Shown in pieces: positions 35,094 to 45,591 of a stretch of DNA of 64,000 nucleotides. The notes beneath the pieces were generated by a model that worked only from the letters and a program-made list of their open reading frames with translations, was not told the DNA's origin and ran no database searches. The stretch covers positions 186,001 through 250,000 of the forward strand of contig NW_026944387.1 of NCBI RefSeq assembly GCF_033439725.1. The letters run 5' to 3'. The DNA is from Neurospora tetraspora. Taxonomy: Eukaryota > Ascomycota > Sordariomycetes > Sordariales > Sordariaceae. Made by a program: the position numbers and the translations under genes. Within the stretch, counting starts at the first letter, position 1; the number at the start of each line of letters is the position of its first letter.

Positions 35094-35831
35094 CTAAGCC
35101 TGGCCAGGACCCTTCACCTCCACAAAATCTCCACTGGGGTAGCGGATATTCCAGACATCCTGTCCGGCTAGCGGATTCTGGCTGCCAAGAGTGTGGGTGC
35201 ACTTGGCCTGATTGAATCCGTTCTTGAAGTCCGGAGTCTCGCAAATCTCGTTGTAGCCGAGATTGCACTGGCTGTCGTAGATGTTCCAAAGCTCAAAGTT
35301 CTTAGCGATCCACGAGTTGGGGGCGTTGAGAACGCAGTTGGAGATGTAGTTGATCGAGGTGGCTGCCGAGAAGGGGAGTTTGCCGCTGGCGGTTCCGTTG
35401 ATGAATTAGCGACAGTTGTTTGGGTCCACGGTCTTGTAGGAGGCCGTGAAGCCCTCGCTGGGCTTGATCTGGTTCTTCACGGTGGCAGGGTAGCCGGTTT
35501 CGAGGTAGTTCCAGTTGTTGAAGCTGATGTCGTGGGCGCCGACAGAGTTGTCGACGCGGAGGAGAGTTACGGTGCGATCGAAAGCCGTGACCTCGACACA
35601 GATATCGTCGCACCCGATGGCCTCAGGCCAGTACGCCATGTGATTGATGTCGACTTTGCAGCCGAGGACACCAACAGACGAGGAGTACTGATCGTGGGGG
35701 GTGAGCCAGATCTGGCCAGCAGCGGCCAGTTTGGTACCGTTGCGGCCGTCGCTGAAGGGGGCGGCAGCAGTGGCGTTGAGGAGGAGAGTACCCGCAAGGG
35801 CGAAGAAGGAGAAGAAGGCCTTCGAGAACAT
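35094..35831 (-). pseudogene. Secreted 8-cysteine protein, family member 2, with in-frame TAA
   Basis: The frame from ATG 35831 encodes a signal peptide (MFSKAFFSFFALAGTLLLNA) and the first part of the family: HDQYSSSVGVLGCKVDINHMA, CDDICVEV, RTVTLLRVD, GAHDISFNNWNYLETG. It stops at TAA 35406-35408 (codon 142), directly after NNCR. The same frame then continues to a normal stop at 35094 with FINGTASGKLPFSAATSINY, SWIAKNFELWNIYD and all remaining cysteines, so the 245-codon frame is otherwise complete and has eight cysteines. The stop replaces one residue just after the conserved CR; CAA to TAA would be a RIP-type C-to-T change in CpA context. The core promoter block shared with members 3 and 4 is intact. 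Recent loss, an assembly error or readthrough are all possible. Confidence 0.8.
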
Positions 35832-37136
35832 CTTGTTGACCGCGATGGAGATGTCTGTGAGTGTGGTTGTTGCTTTCGGGTTTGTTGAAGGCAAGAGACT
35901 CCGAGACTGCTTCTTGTTGGTGCTGAGGAAGTGGAAATGTGGAAGAAGTGGTGGGAGAAGGGGGGATTTTATATCTAGAGGAGAGGGCCAATTTCCAGAT
36001 CTGTGGCGGGTGAATGGGAGCTCTCCACATGCCATTCACCATCATCGCGGAGGTTGAGACGAGACGAGAAGGTTTTTGGTGAAGGGAAGGCCTGGTGAAG
36101 AGACCCGCCAACGGCCGGCAGAATCCATCCCGGAGCCTCAGACCAAAAGCGGTGGTGGGAGTCATCCTCGAGTTCAGACGACAGCAGCCTCTGGGTGAAG
36201 GTACCGCTCCGTTGGTATTATCCGAGGGCACTGTCTTGAGCGTGGAAATGGGAGCAACTTGTGTGTAAACCCACAAATGTCTCGTCTGGACTGGGAAGAG
36301 AAACTTGAGTTAGCATGTTCGATCCGATTGGATTCATTTTGCGCGTTTCTTACCTGCCGTTTGGGTTTGGCAAGTAGATGGGATTCCAACCGTGAAGCAC
36401 GCATTGTAAGGATGGAGGCGACCAAACTCCCAGTCCAAGGTTTTCGAGGGGTCCTGGATCCTTCAAATCCTCCTCTACGGCCGTTAGGATATTGAGCGTT
36501 ATGTTTCGATGATGTAGGAGAGGCCCAAGTCGATTAGTGATTTTGAATGTTTGTCCCCTCTGCAAATAAAATGAGCATGATGAACTTGAGTGGCATTTCT
36601 TTTCGTTTTTCTCCCGGCGGTGGTGGTGCTCACCGTCGTCGGGACCAGTCTGGTGTGAGGGCATGAGAATCGGGTGTGCATCAGTCCGCATAATACAAGG
36701 ATCACCCCCTCCAACATTTTCCAGAACATTTTCACTGCTGCTGCGACTCCTGGTAAATTTTGCAACGAAGACTGGAAGGAAGGAGCCTGAGTAGGACCAA
36801 ACGAGGAAGTCACAATCACAGAAGAAAGAAAGTGGCCGAATAGGTTTATGTCATTCCTTCCTGCCGAAGCCAGCATCAACTACGCGGCTACCATCGGGGA
36901 GCATGATGCTCAATCCTTGAAGTCTATGTACTTTTGGACTCCAGTCCTCTATCCGCCAGCTCCCAATGCATCTTTGCCGACCAAGCCCATGCACCCATGA
37001 TGAGCGCTCATCCCGAAACTCAAAACCGACCTCCTCCTTATGCGACCCATCCGTCCTGGACGCCGTGGTATCTCAAGAGAAAAGGAAAAGTGTGTCGAAA
37101 TGGTGTGTTGTGCCGCCGGTTTTCCATGTCTTGTGC
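35832..37136. other. Upstream region of family member 2
   Basis: No gene found. Contains the promoter of member 2 (separate entry) and the 3' flank of member 3. Confidence 0.4.
35967..35983 (-). promoter_or_regulatory. Shared core promoter block, member 2
   Basis: On the minus strand CTCCTCTAGATATAAAA, containing a TATA box, about 136 bp before the ATG. The same block precedes members 3 and 4. Confidence 0.65.
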
Positions 37137-37799
37137 TTAGGGAGCATCGACAACCTCACCAGAAGGGTAGAGGATGTTCAGAACATCCTGTCCCGTCAGG
37201 ACGTCGTTGGAGCCCAGAGGGTGCTTGCAGGTAGCCTGGTTTGCACCAGGGGCGAGCGTGCACAGCTCGTTGAAGCCGTGATTGCATACGGGATCGAGGA
37301 TATTCCACAGCTCGTAGTTGTTGCCAACCCAGGTGTTACGGCCGGCGGTGCACGAGCTAATGAAATTCATGGAGTTGGCTGCAGTGAAGGGGAGCTTACC
37401 CGAGGCCGTCTTGATCAGGTGGCGACAGTTCTCGGCTGGGACGAAGTTGGAGTCGGCGGGGAAACCACCGCCGGGCTCGATGTGGCCCTTGACCGCCGGG
37501 TAACCAGTCTTGAGGTAGTTCAAGGCGTCGAAGGAGATATCGTACGCGCCGCCGGATTGGTCGATCTTCAGCAGAGTGACCGAACGACCGTTGGCAGTGA
37601 CCTCGACGCAGATTTGGTCGCAGTCGACAGAGGAGGGCCAGTAGGCGACCCTATTGATATCGATCTTACAGCCAAGCACGCCGACTGAAGAAGAATACTG
37701 GTCATGAGGGGTAGTGCCGTTGCCAGGGATTTTGATGGCCGAAGCAAGCTTGATGACGGTGGTGGCAAGGGCGAGAATGACAGACTTGAAGGACACCAT
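37137..37799 (-). CDS. Secreted 8-cysteine protein, family member 3
   Basis: Single-exon, 220 residues, intact. Signal peptide MVSFKSVILALATTVIKLASA. The mature part carries all family landmarks: HDQYSSSVGVLGCKIDINRVA, CDQICVEVTANGRSVTLLKID, GAYDISFDALNYLKTGYPA, CRHLIKTASGKLPFTAANSM, TWVGNNYELWNILDPVC, CTLAPGANQATCKHPLG, with eight cysteines. It can serve as the reference for the broken member 2, which lies 1.3 kb away in the same orientation; the two look like a tandem duplication, although they now differ a good deal. The start was chosen at the Met that begins the signal peptide; the frame is open further upstream through the promoter block, which argues against using the upstream Met. Extracellular, function unknown. 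Confidence 0.88.
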   Translation of the reverse strand: MVSFKSVILALATTVIKLASAIKIPGNGTTPHDQYSSSVGVLGCKIDINRVAYWPSSVDCDQICVEVTANGRSVTLLKIDQSGGAYDISFDALNYLKTGYPAVKGHIEPGGGFPADSNFVPAENCRHLIKTASGKLPFTAANSMNFISSCTAGRNTWVGNNYELWNILDPVCNHGFNELCTLAPGANQATCKHPLGSNDVLTGQDVLNILYPSGEVVDAP

Positions 37800-37949
37800 C
37801 TTGTCGGTTCTTGATGTTGTGTGGCTTTGGGAGTGTGGTTGCGACTGTCCTGTTGCCAGAGTGAGAAGAAAGCAGGATAGGGTATTCTGCTTCCGGGTGG
37901 TCGATGGAGAGGAAACCGAAACAGGAGGAAGTGCTGGTGGAATGGGGGA

Positions 37950-37966
37950 TTTTATATCTAGAGGAG
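37950..37966 (-). promoter_or_regulatory. Shared core promoter block, member 3
   Basis: Minus-strand CTCCTCTAGATATAAAA about 151 bp before the ATG, preceded by a pyrimidine stretch and, further out, TTTTGGGTGGA, which also occurs upstream of member 4. Confidence 0.7.
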
Positions 37967-39849
37967 GGAGGAATATCGAGAGACCATCTATTCCATGGGC
38001 ATTGGGGGTCCACCCAAAAGCCAAACGGACCTCGCGGTCCATTCACTGGTCCTTCTCATCTTGAACCCTTCCCACGGCTCACCCTATCAAGATACAAGTG
38101 AGTGAATGGGAGGCGAACACATAATAACTGGGGGTGGTGGGTCATTTATCTCTTTTTCGGACGACTTTGAAGTAAACGCGGAAAATCTCGCACAGTACAA
38201 GGGCTGGTGACTGCGAGGTTGACGTCCGCCGTCACTCCTCAACAGTGCCACGCCATTGTCTTCTCATGACGCCGAACACGCGTTGTCTGTTTGGATATTA
38301 TACCGCAAGGAAGTACGATGAGAGATTTGTTGTGCTTTGCAAAGACGCAGGGTCAGAAGTTGTGTGTTTTGGATGACTCAACCTTCCCGTCGTCACCACA
38401 AAAGCGGGCAAAGGGGGTCGACTTGAAAGTGAATGGAGAACTGCAACTCCAACCGCTTGCCAAGACGGCAGCTTATCGAGGTCAGACCACCAGGTGGTCA
38501 TGCGAGCCGGCGAAAGTACCTTATAAAATGAGCACGATTTCCCGTCCACAGCTTCAGACGAGAAGGTTTTCTGCCCAGGTACCGCGTAAGTGTGCTGCCC
38601 ATATCCTGTGGGGAATCTCAGTCATGGAAAAGACCATTCACGGGCACGGAACCTGCTCTGGTCCGGACTTGTGACGACTCCAGCCGTTTTTGACGTCGTG
38701 AGATGAATTCTGCCGGCCGTCAACATGCCCCTTCACTGAAGAGACTGCGTTTGAAGCTGTAGGAATCATCGTTCAGGTGAAAGGGAGCATCCCCAACGAC
38801 TTTTTGGTCAGTGTCTGCGAGGGATTCAGTGGCATGGAATGACGGATTTTGATCAGCTGGTAGTTAGAGGCCACAGGACGGGATCACTCCAATACAGCGT
38901 CATCAAAACAATTTTTGCATCGTGCCTTCTGTTTTTACCGTGAATTTGATGACAGTCATTGTGGAATCGTGACTTCCTTCTCGCTTGCTTCCGTTTTAAA
39001 ATGAGGGACATGTATGCGCTTGCAATCTCCACGTCTGTCAACATCGCACCTGCTCAAAAGCAATCTGGACGGAGCATCGGAGTAGGGAAAACGCTTGAGT
39101 GTCAAACATCTGAGATGGCTGGTGCTGTTGCACATTGAAGTCTGGCATAGGACTAAAAGGTACTTAACTGAGGAATAACAATGCCACATGTCACCATCTC
39201 GTCCGCAACATCTACCTACGCAAGTTCCCCCTTAATCTGTATTTTTGAAGAACAGACTCACAGCAAACGCGTGTGTCTACGATGATATATTTCAATACTG
39301 ACCCTGCGCAGGAGCCCGCTGTGGAGTGAGGATGAATACAAAACCGGAGCCTCAATCGCTTGTCAAACTGCAGGGCTGTTGGGGCCAAACGACGGGCACA
39401 GTGGTTGTCATCTAGCAAAGCCCCCCACTTGCCTCCCAAGGATAGAGATATAAGACGAGCAAAATATCCCAGAAGTATTTCAGGCGAGCATCTTTCGTCG
39501 CCAGACCACAGGTGTTCTGTTGGGGGTGGAGTCTTTCCCATGCCAGTGGTAAATGCCCCAGGGCTGCCTGGAGGTAGAGGTAAGCCCTTCACCTAGAGCT
39601 TTCTCCTCATCTCAACCTTCGGACCCTTTCTTTTCAGGATTGATGCGGTGTGTCATCAACTGGTGTCTCTCACCGATGGACTTCCTCATCCGAAGCGTCC
39701 AGACTGTGGTTTGTTGAAGCTTCACAGTGTGGGATGAAGACTTCTGACCGTATCCAAGCCCATTCACTCAACATTCTCATCTCAACTATCCTCTACCCTT
39801 CACTCGAAATGTGGTTTTTGGGTGGATCTCAATATTTCGGTATTTCCTC

Positions 39850-39866
39850 CTCCTCTAGATATAAAA
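39850..39866 (+). promoter_or_regulatory. Shared core promoter block, member 4
   Basis: CTCCTCTAGATATAAAA about 182 bp before the ATG, followed by a C-rich run as in member 3 and preceded by TTTTTGGGTGGA near 39813-39824. Confidence 0.7.
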
Positions 39867-40047
39867 ACCCCCCCTCCCCAGCCTTCCTCTTCCTTATCCA
39901 ATCCTCATCACCATCCCCCTTGAAGATCAACCTCCAAGATCTTCAACAGCGAAAGACAAACCCCCAAGTCTTATCCCGCAACCTCAGCCCCTAGTCTTCT
40001 CTCGAACTACCTCTCAGTCGACACTAGACATCTCCAACATCGGCAAG

Positions 40048-40836
40048 ATGTTTCACAAGGCGATCTTTCTTTCCGTAGCCTTCTTGGCTGCTTTCGGCTT
40101 CGCCCAGGAGCTTTCAACCTCCATCGTCAAGGCATCACCCTCTTCTCTCGATCCTCACTCCCCCATCAGCACTCCCAGTGCTCATGTCAACGTCGACAAG
40201 CGTCAGGCCTCCGGTACCGGTAGCCTCTACGATGTCACCCCTCACCCTTTCTTCTCGTCCTCCATTGGTGTTCTTGGTTGCAAGATCAACACCAACCGCG
40301 TCGCGTACTGGAAGGAGGAAGTAGATTGCGACAACATTTGTGTCAAGCTCACCAACACCACGAACGGCCGTACCGTCACTCTTCTCCGCATCGACCACTC
40401 CGGCGGTGCCCACGATATCTCATACGACGCGTGGAACTACCTCGCCACTGGAAATCCCGCGGCCCCTGGCACCGCCATCGCCGGAGGCGCCATGGGCAAG
40501 CTTGACTACCAGTACATCCCCGCTGATAACAGCAAGTCTTTGATCATGGACGGTTCCGGAAAGCTTCCCCTTCAGGGCGCAAACTCCATGAACTTCCTCT
40601 CGTCTTGCCTCAGTCGCAACACCTGGGTCGGCAAGAACTACCAGCTTTGGAACATCAACGATTCCTTGTGCCACAAGGGTTATGACGAGAAGTGCACCTT
40701 GGCTCCGGGTGCCAACCAGGCCACTTGCCCGCATGCCTTGGGCAGCGGTGTCAACGTTGAGATTACCAACCCGACCGATCATAAGGTCATGAACATCGAG
40801 TATCCGACTGAAAAGCCGATTCCTGCTGTCGGCTAG
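40048..40836 (+). CDS. Secreted protein, family member 4, with propeptide and 7 cysteines
   Basis: Single-exon, 262 residues, the longest member. Signal peptide MFHKAIFLSVAFLAAFGFA, a Ser/Pro-rich propeptide of about 35 residues, and a dibasic KR (VDKRQ) where a Kex2-type protease could cut. The mature domain follows: FFSSSIGVLGCKINTNRVAYW, CDNICVKL, GRTVTLLRIDHSGGAHDIS, GKLPLQGANSMNFLSSC, TWVGKNYQLWNINDSLC, CTLAPGANQATCPHALG. The fourth family cysteine (CR in members 1-3) is a serine here (NSKSL), leaving seven, so one partner cysteine may be free or one disulphide is lost. Secreted; function unknown. Confidence 0.88.
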   Translation: MFHKAIFLSVAFLAAFGFAQELSTSIVKASPSSLDPHSPISTPSAHVNVDKRQASGTGSLYDVTPHPFFSSSIGVLGCKINTNRVAYWKEEVDCDNICVKLTNTTNGRTVTLLRIDHSGGAHDISYDAWNYLATGNPAAPGTAIAGGAMGKLDYQYIPADNSKSLIMDGSGKLPLQGANSMNFLSSCLSRNTWVGKNYQLWNINDSLCHKGYDEKCTLAPGANQATCPHALGSGVNVEITNPTDHKVMNIEYPTEKPIPAVG

Positions 40837-42468
40837 TTCGGTCGGGCGGTGCTTGCCTCAGTCTTCGACAATTCCCTATTTTCAGTACACCTTCCCTCCT
40901 TTCTCGCACGGTTTTCTTTAAAGGAGTGACGGCAGTAACATCCTTGGGGGGTGGTAGAGGTGGAATCTGGAATTGGAGGTCAGCTTGGGATCATCTGTCG
41001 TTTAGCGAGGCGTTCGGAATGGAAAGGACGGGATACATAGAGGTATAGAGATCACTGCTATAGATGTAGATGATCATTGCCTCAGAGGCAGGAAAAGAAA
41101 ATGGACCAGATAGACAGATAGTTGCTGGTCATTGCTGGTGGTAAAATAACATCGAAACCATTTCAGCTACAACTCGACCTTTCGCTCTCATTGACATTAT
41201 GTCCTCTGTGACCAACTCCCAGCCACCGAACCACATTCTCCTACTTTTTTGTTTTATTTCTGTGCATGCCTCTTATATACCTACCTCAATAAATTACCAT
41301 AATGTCAGTGCCAGGGCACGTATTGTCCTGAGCCCCGAGGAACCACGGTGATGATCTGAGTGTCCTAAGATTGCCCATCCTGACATCACGGGCTTTCTCT
41401 CATGCCGGCTTATATAGTACTCTTCCAACTATTTCAATCTCGACACCTGTGACTTCAAATCTACGGGTTCTCCCCTCACGCGGAATTTTGGGCCTCGGGA
41501 CGCCTCGTAGCATGCCCTTGCCCTACCAGCATACCACTACCACTGCGGTCCATGTCCTTCTCCCTCCCCCTCGCGGGACCCAGGGCCGAGAAAAGCTCGA
41601 CGAGGAGAATATCGTCCATGTCCCGCCGCCGCCGCTGCGCGCTGCTGTCTTTACATCTACTTTCAACTCCGACTCGTCCTCCTGTCGGCTGATGGAACGA
41701 AGAAGACACTCGTCAAGCGGCGCGACTCATCTCGGACGAATCGGCCATGAACTCAGGCCTCAGGGGGTTCGCCTTGGAAAGATATGATCTGCGACGTGCA
41801 AGAAAAGAAGGTTGAGGAGCCACACGAATAAAAGCCGAAGGAACACCATGAAGAGGCGACAGTCCACCAAGAGTTGGTAGGTAGCTTCACAACTCCCAAG
41901 TTGCAGCCTCTCGTGACCAAGGCTGAGGGAAAGGTAATAAAGCAGGACTCGAACGTAGAAGAGGAAGCGGAAAAGAATAAGGAACAACGATCTCAAGCGA
42001 CAGCCGTCATCGATCAGTTGGAGGCTGGCGTTGCCGGGCATTATCATCAATGGAAGGGAAACCCCGTTTGGGAGTTGGAAAGGGAGTGCATGTTTCGCCC
42101 CAATTGTGTTGTAATTGTGGTGAACTTTGAAAAGTGGAAGGAAGGAAGTAGGGAGAAGAGAAGTGCGAACAAAAGGACTTCTTTCCAGGACTCCAATATC
42201 TTGCCTGCCGGTGACTTGCATCGCGCACCATGCAGGAAAGAATTACCAACGTGCAGTAGATAGAGGGCAACCACCTTCTCTTTTCCATGGAGGTCATCAC
42301 ATGAAAGTGGGAAGGAGCACTGAGCACGGAAGAGGACAACGCTGTACCGAGTTTACGTGTAAAAACAATACTGGTGAATGTATGTGCAGTGAAAAATAAA
42401 CTCATCTCCATTACATATCTCGTATCTTCCTTGCTCGCGTCACCATTCACCAAACTGATGCTCCCACT
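40837..42468. other. Intergenic, no confident gene
   Basis: Between member 4 and the 3' end of the PLC-like gene. A stretch at 41515-42260 has plausible charged, low-complexity coding pieces on the plus strand (MPLPYQHTTTTAVHVLLPPP, and an E/K-rich part near 41910-42000) but I cannot join them into a gene. Confidence 0.35.
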
Positions 42469-44238
42469 TTACAAAGCAGGGCACTCCCCCGCCAACCACC
42501 AATTAATCCCCGCCACCAACCCGGCCACCTCTCCATCGCCATCAAAAGCATCAACACTCACCACATTCGGATACCTCTGCCCATTCATCTCGCCCTGCGC
42601 CCACAGTTTCTCACCCAACGCCCTGTTGGCATCTACTCCATACTTGACGATACTACCGGTAATCATGGTCTCGACGGGCTGCGTCAGTGTCCAAGACAAC
42701 AAAAACATGGCATCATCCGCCTTGGTCCGATGCGTCTGCAGCTTGGAGAACTGGTCAGTGATCATGTTATTCAGGTTGTTGGTGTTGGCGTAGGAGTCGA
42801 AGATGGCGAGCTGGCCGCGGAAGAAGAAACCCTGGTTGGCAAACTTGGAGAGATCGACGTGTTTGTTGTCGGAGGTGATGTCGTCAACGACGAAGAGGAC
42901 GGTCGCAGCGCGGGAGGCATCGTTGGGCTTTGATGGGTCGGAAGGCGGGAGCAGGTCGGAGAGTTTAAGGTAGGTGAGGTCGGTGTTGGGCGTCGTGATG
43001 TGCGTAGCCCGGTTTTTGACAGCCAGTAGCTGGGTCATCAGGTTCTCCCACTCCTGCTGGGTAAGATGGGCCTTGGGGTTGCCGGAGAAGGTATCGGTGT
43101 TGAGGCCATGACTCAAATTAATCACCACCAGCTCGCCCGGGTTCTTCTCCGTAAACTCATTCACCTCCCTCACGATATCCGCCACCAACTGGCCATTCCC
43201 CCCCTGCCACCCATCCAACACCTTTTCTTTATCACCCCCTCCCAGCTTTCCAATCTCCTTCGCCAAATCGCCCAAGCCAGGAACCTTATCCAGTCCCGAG
43301 GGCAGCTTGATACCGTCAAAAAAGGTATAGTGCCCCGTCGCCCACTTCCCGCCCGCAATCACAGGGCGGACATCGAACCATCTCGCTCCCGCCTCCAACT
43401 GCTTGCCAACCGTCATCTGACTAGAATGACACTGCACCGACTCCGGTCTGGCTTTAACCAGGGGCGTACCGCCAGTGAGCAGCGACATGCCGCTGTTATG
43501 TGTTCCGGGAAGACTGATTTCCCTCAGCTTCAAACAATGCATCCGCCCATACGCCTGCTTCATCCACCCCGTCGGCAGGCCCGGGCTCGCCATCAGCTCT
43601 TGAGCGGGATCAAATTTCGCATTCGCCCCCGATCCACCAGAAACTTGGCTCATAGCCGACGGCGCAGCAGAAAGGACAAAAGGCATGTTATTCCCCTGAT
43701 GCCAATCCAACCTCCTGACTGACCCGACGGGGTTATTCATAGCCGCCAAACTCTTCCATTCCACCTGCAACACGGGCCCGTCCCGTCCGCGGTACTGGAA
43801 CTCCACCTCCCCTCCTCCTCCTTCACTTTTTAACTCATCAACAACATAGCTCATCTCCGCCGCATCATCCTTATGCGTCTTGGCCTCAATCTTCACCCGC
43901 ACGCTGCTTCCCGGTTGCACAACATCCGGGAAACTGTTGTCCCAAACAGGCATCTGGTAGGAATGTCCGCCTGTCTTGCGCAGAGTGAAGGGTGTGGCGT
44001 TGATGAGAAGCAAGTAGGCTTGGTTCTTCTGGAGGGCCGCTTTGGCTGAGGAGGAGAGGGTTGATAAGGTGTTGAGACCCGTGGGGTCGGAGCCGGGGGT
44101 TGAAATGTCCAGGTGTTGGGCGGAAGGGGGGTTGGTGAGGTGGGTGAGGAAGGTGGTGACGGAGTCGAAGAGGGGGGCGGCTTGGACGTTGCTTGTTGTG
44201 AGGGCGAGCGCCGTAACGAGAGTTTTGAAGATGATCAT
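42469..44238 (-). CDS. Secreted PI-PLC-like phosphodiesterase
   Basis: Single-exon, 589 residues. Signal peptide MIIFKTLVTALALTTSNVQA. An N-terminal beta-rich domain (about residues 60-190) is followed by a TIM-barrel PLC-X-like catalytic part: LREISLPGTHNSGM with the first catalytic His (about residue 247), QLEAGARWFDVRPV with the metal/phosphate region, ATGHYTFFDGIKL with a second His, and GELVVINLSHGLN. The family cleaves phosphodiesters, often in phosphoinositides or GPI-like structures; fungal secreted members are poorly characterised. The C-terminus (WWLAGECPAL) looks complete. No GPI or membrane anchor is evident. Substrate cannot be inferred. Confidence 0.88.
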   Translation of the reverse strand: MIIFKTLVTALALTTSNVQAAPLFDSVTTFLTHLTNPPSAQHLDISTPGSDPTGLNTLSTLSSSAKAALQKNQAYLLLINATPFTLRKTGGHSYQMPVWDNSFPDVVQPGSSVRVKIEAKTHKDDAAEMSYVVDELKSEGGGGEVEFQYRGRDGPVLQVEWKSLAAMNNPVGSVRRLDWHQGNNMPFVLSAAPSAMSQVSGGSGANAKFDPAQELMASPGLPTGWMKQAYGRMHCLKLREISLPGTHNSGMSLLTGGTPLVKARPESVQCHSSQMTVGKQLEAGARWFDVRPVIAGGKWATGHYTFFDGIKLPSGLDKVPGLGDLAKEIGKLGGGDKEKVLDGWQGGNGQLVADIVREVNEFTEKNPGELVVINLSHGLNTDTFSGNPKAHLTQQEWENLMTQLLAVKNRATHITTPNTDLTYLKLSDLLPPSDPSKPNDASRAATVLFVVDDITSDNKHVDLSKFANQGFFFRGQLAIFDSYANTNNLNNMITDQFSKLQTHRTKADDAMFLLSWTLTQPVETMITGSIVKYGVDANRALGEKLWAQGEMNGQRYPNVVSVDAFDGDGEVAGLVAGINWWLAGECPAL

Positions 44239-45591
44239 CTTGGTGGTTGGTGGGTGGTAAAAAGAGTGACGTCGGTGAGGGATGAAGGAGTGAGTTAATA
44301 AATTGGACCAGTTGATGAACGAGAGACTGTGGTAAGGTGACGCTCTAGAAGAACCCTCGAATAAACCTTTACTATCTGGTGGTTAGCTCTGACCTCTCCA
44401 ACCCATTCATTAACAGATCCAGAAGAAGAAATACCTTGCTCTTTATCGAAATCCACAGTTCGCAGTTCAGTGTTGCTTCACCCGAGGTGAATCCACCTAG
44501 TGAAACTCGAGGTAACCGTCCCCAAACTTCAGCCTCTATTGTTCTCGAAGCAACAGAAACAATCTGTGTCACTTCTAAGAAACAAAAGCAGAAACAGAAC
44601 GGAAAGAAAAAAAAAATTCATTCCATCTTCAATAGGGGGAACCACCCCTTTTTATTCATCATGCTATTTGAGGTCGAATGGTTGGAATGAGATGATCGAC
44701 ATGTGCACCCAATCTCGCCAATCTCGCTAACACCCGCCCAACCGGGATCATGTACCGTTCTTTCAGGGATGGCATCGTGAAGGGCTAAATAAGCGACACC
44801 TAAACGGGAACTGCATGAAGACAATGAGATGAGGTATGGAGTCGTGTCCCAACAATATAAAAGGGGGGGTTTATTCCCTTCTGCAACCGTTTGGTTTGCT
44901 CGAGTGCTTTACGTGTCTGGTTGAGTTGGGTGTATCGTGTGTTGAAATGTTTCATGTTCGTTTACCCCTGAATGACTACTCGATGTATTCGATGGCAGAT
45001 GGACAATGTAATTGGGGGGATGCACTTTTGTCAGGAACCAGTCGTTGACTCGTTGGGTCCACAAAGACATTCGCATGTCATAATGGAAGCTGCTATGATC
45101 GAGGTCTCAGATAAGAACCTGTCTGTGTGCACCGGTCAGCTTCCAAGTTTGAGACATGGGTTGAATCTGCGAGGCCTCCGTGAATGACAGGACGAAGCAG
45201 AAGAAGCATCCAAAAGGGGGTCATAATTGAGTGAGTAGGATGGTACCGACACAAGAAGCAAACGAGCAAGGAAGTCAGGAAGATACGAGCCATGTAATAG
45301 AGATGAATTTTTCCAGTACCACTGCCACTACTACCTATCGATCTATAATTACTAGAATAGACTTCAACAAGTACCTGGCAAACCCGGTCTCGTGCCGTAC
45401 TGTGATTAAATACGTCCTGTGACTTTGAGTGCTGGTAATATGGGGTATCGTATCGTGTATCAAAACTGAACAGAAAAAAAGACAAAACATAACTGTGCAT
45501 GCCATCGCCCATCATGAATGCTCCGTCGTCATAGCCATTGCAAAAACCATCGAAATCATAACCCATGAAACAAAACCCGCTTCCAGACCTT
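44239..45591. other. Intergenic, no gene recognised
   Basis: Upstream of the PLC-like gene and downstream of the AspRS fusion. Short frames only. Confidence 0.4.

Larger units (their letters stand above)
37800..40047. other. Divergent region between family members 3 and 4
   Basis: About 2.2 kb with the promoters of both genes. No additional gene recognised; the frames present lack signal peptide, domain or splice support. Confidence 0.4.

Noticed and set aside
35094-35831. Splicing around the TAA in secreted paralogue 2
   Set aside because: The only GT-AG pair near the stop is about 28 nt apart, too short for an intron, and the paralogues are colinear there.
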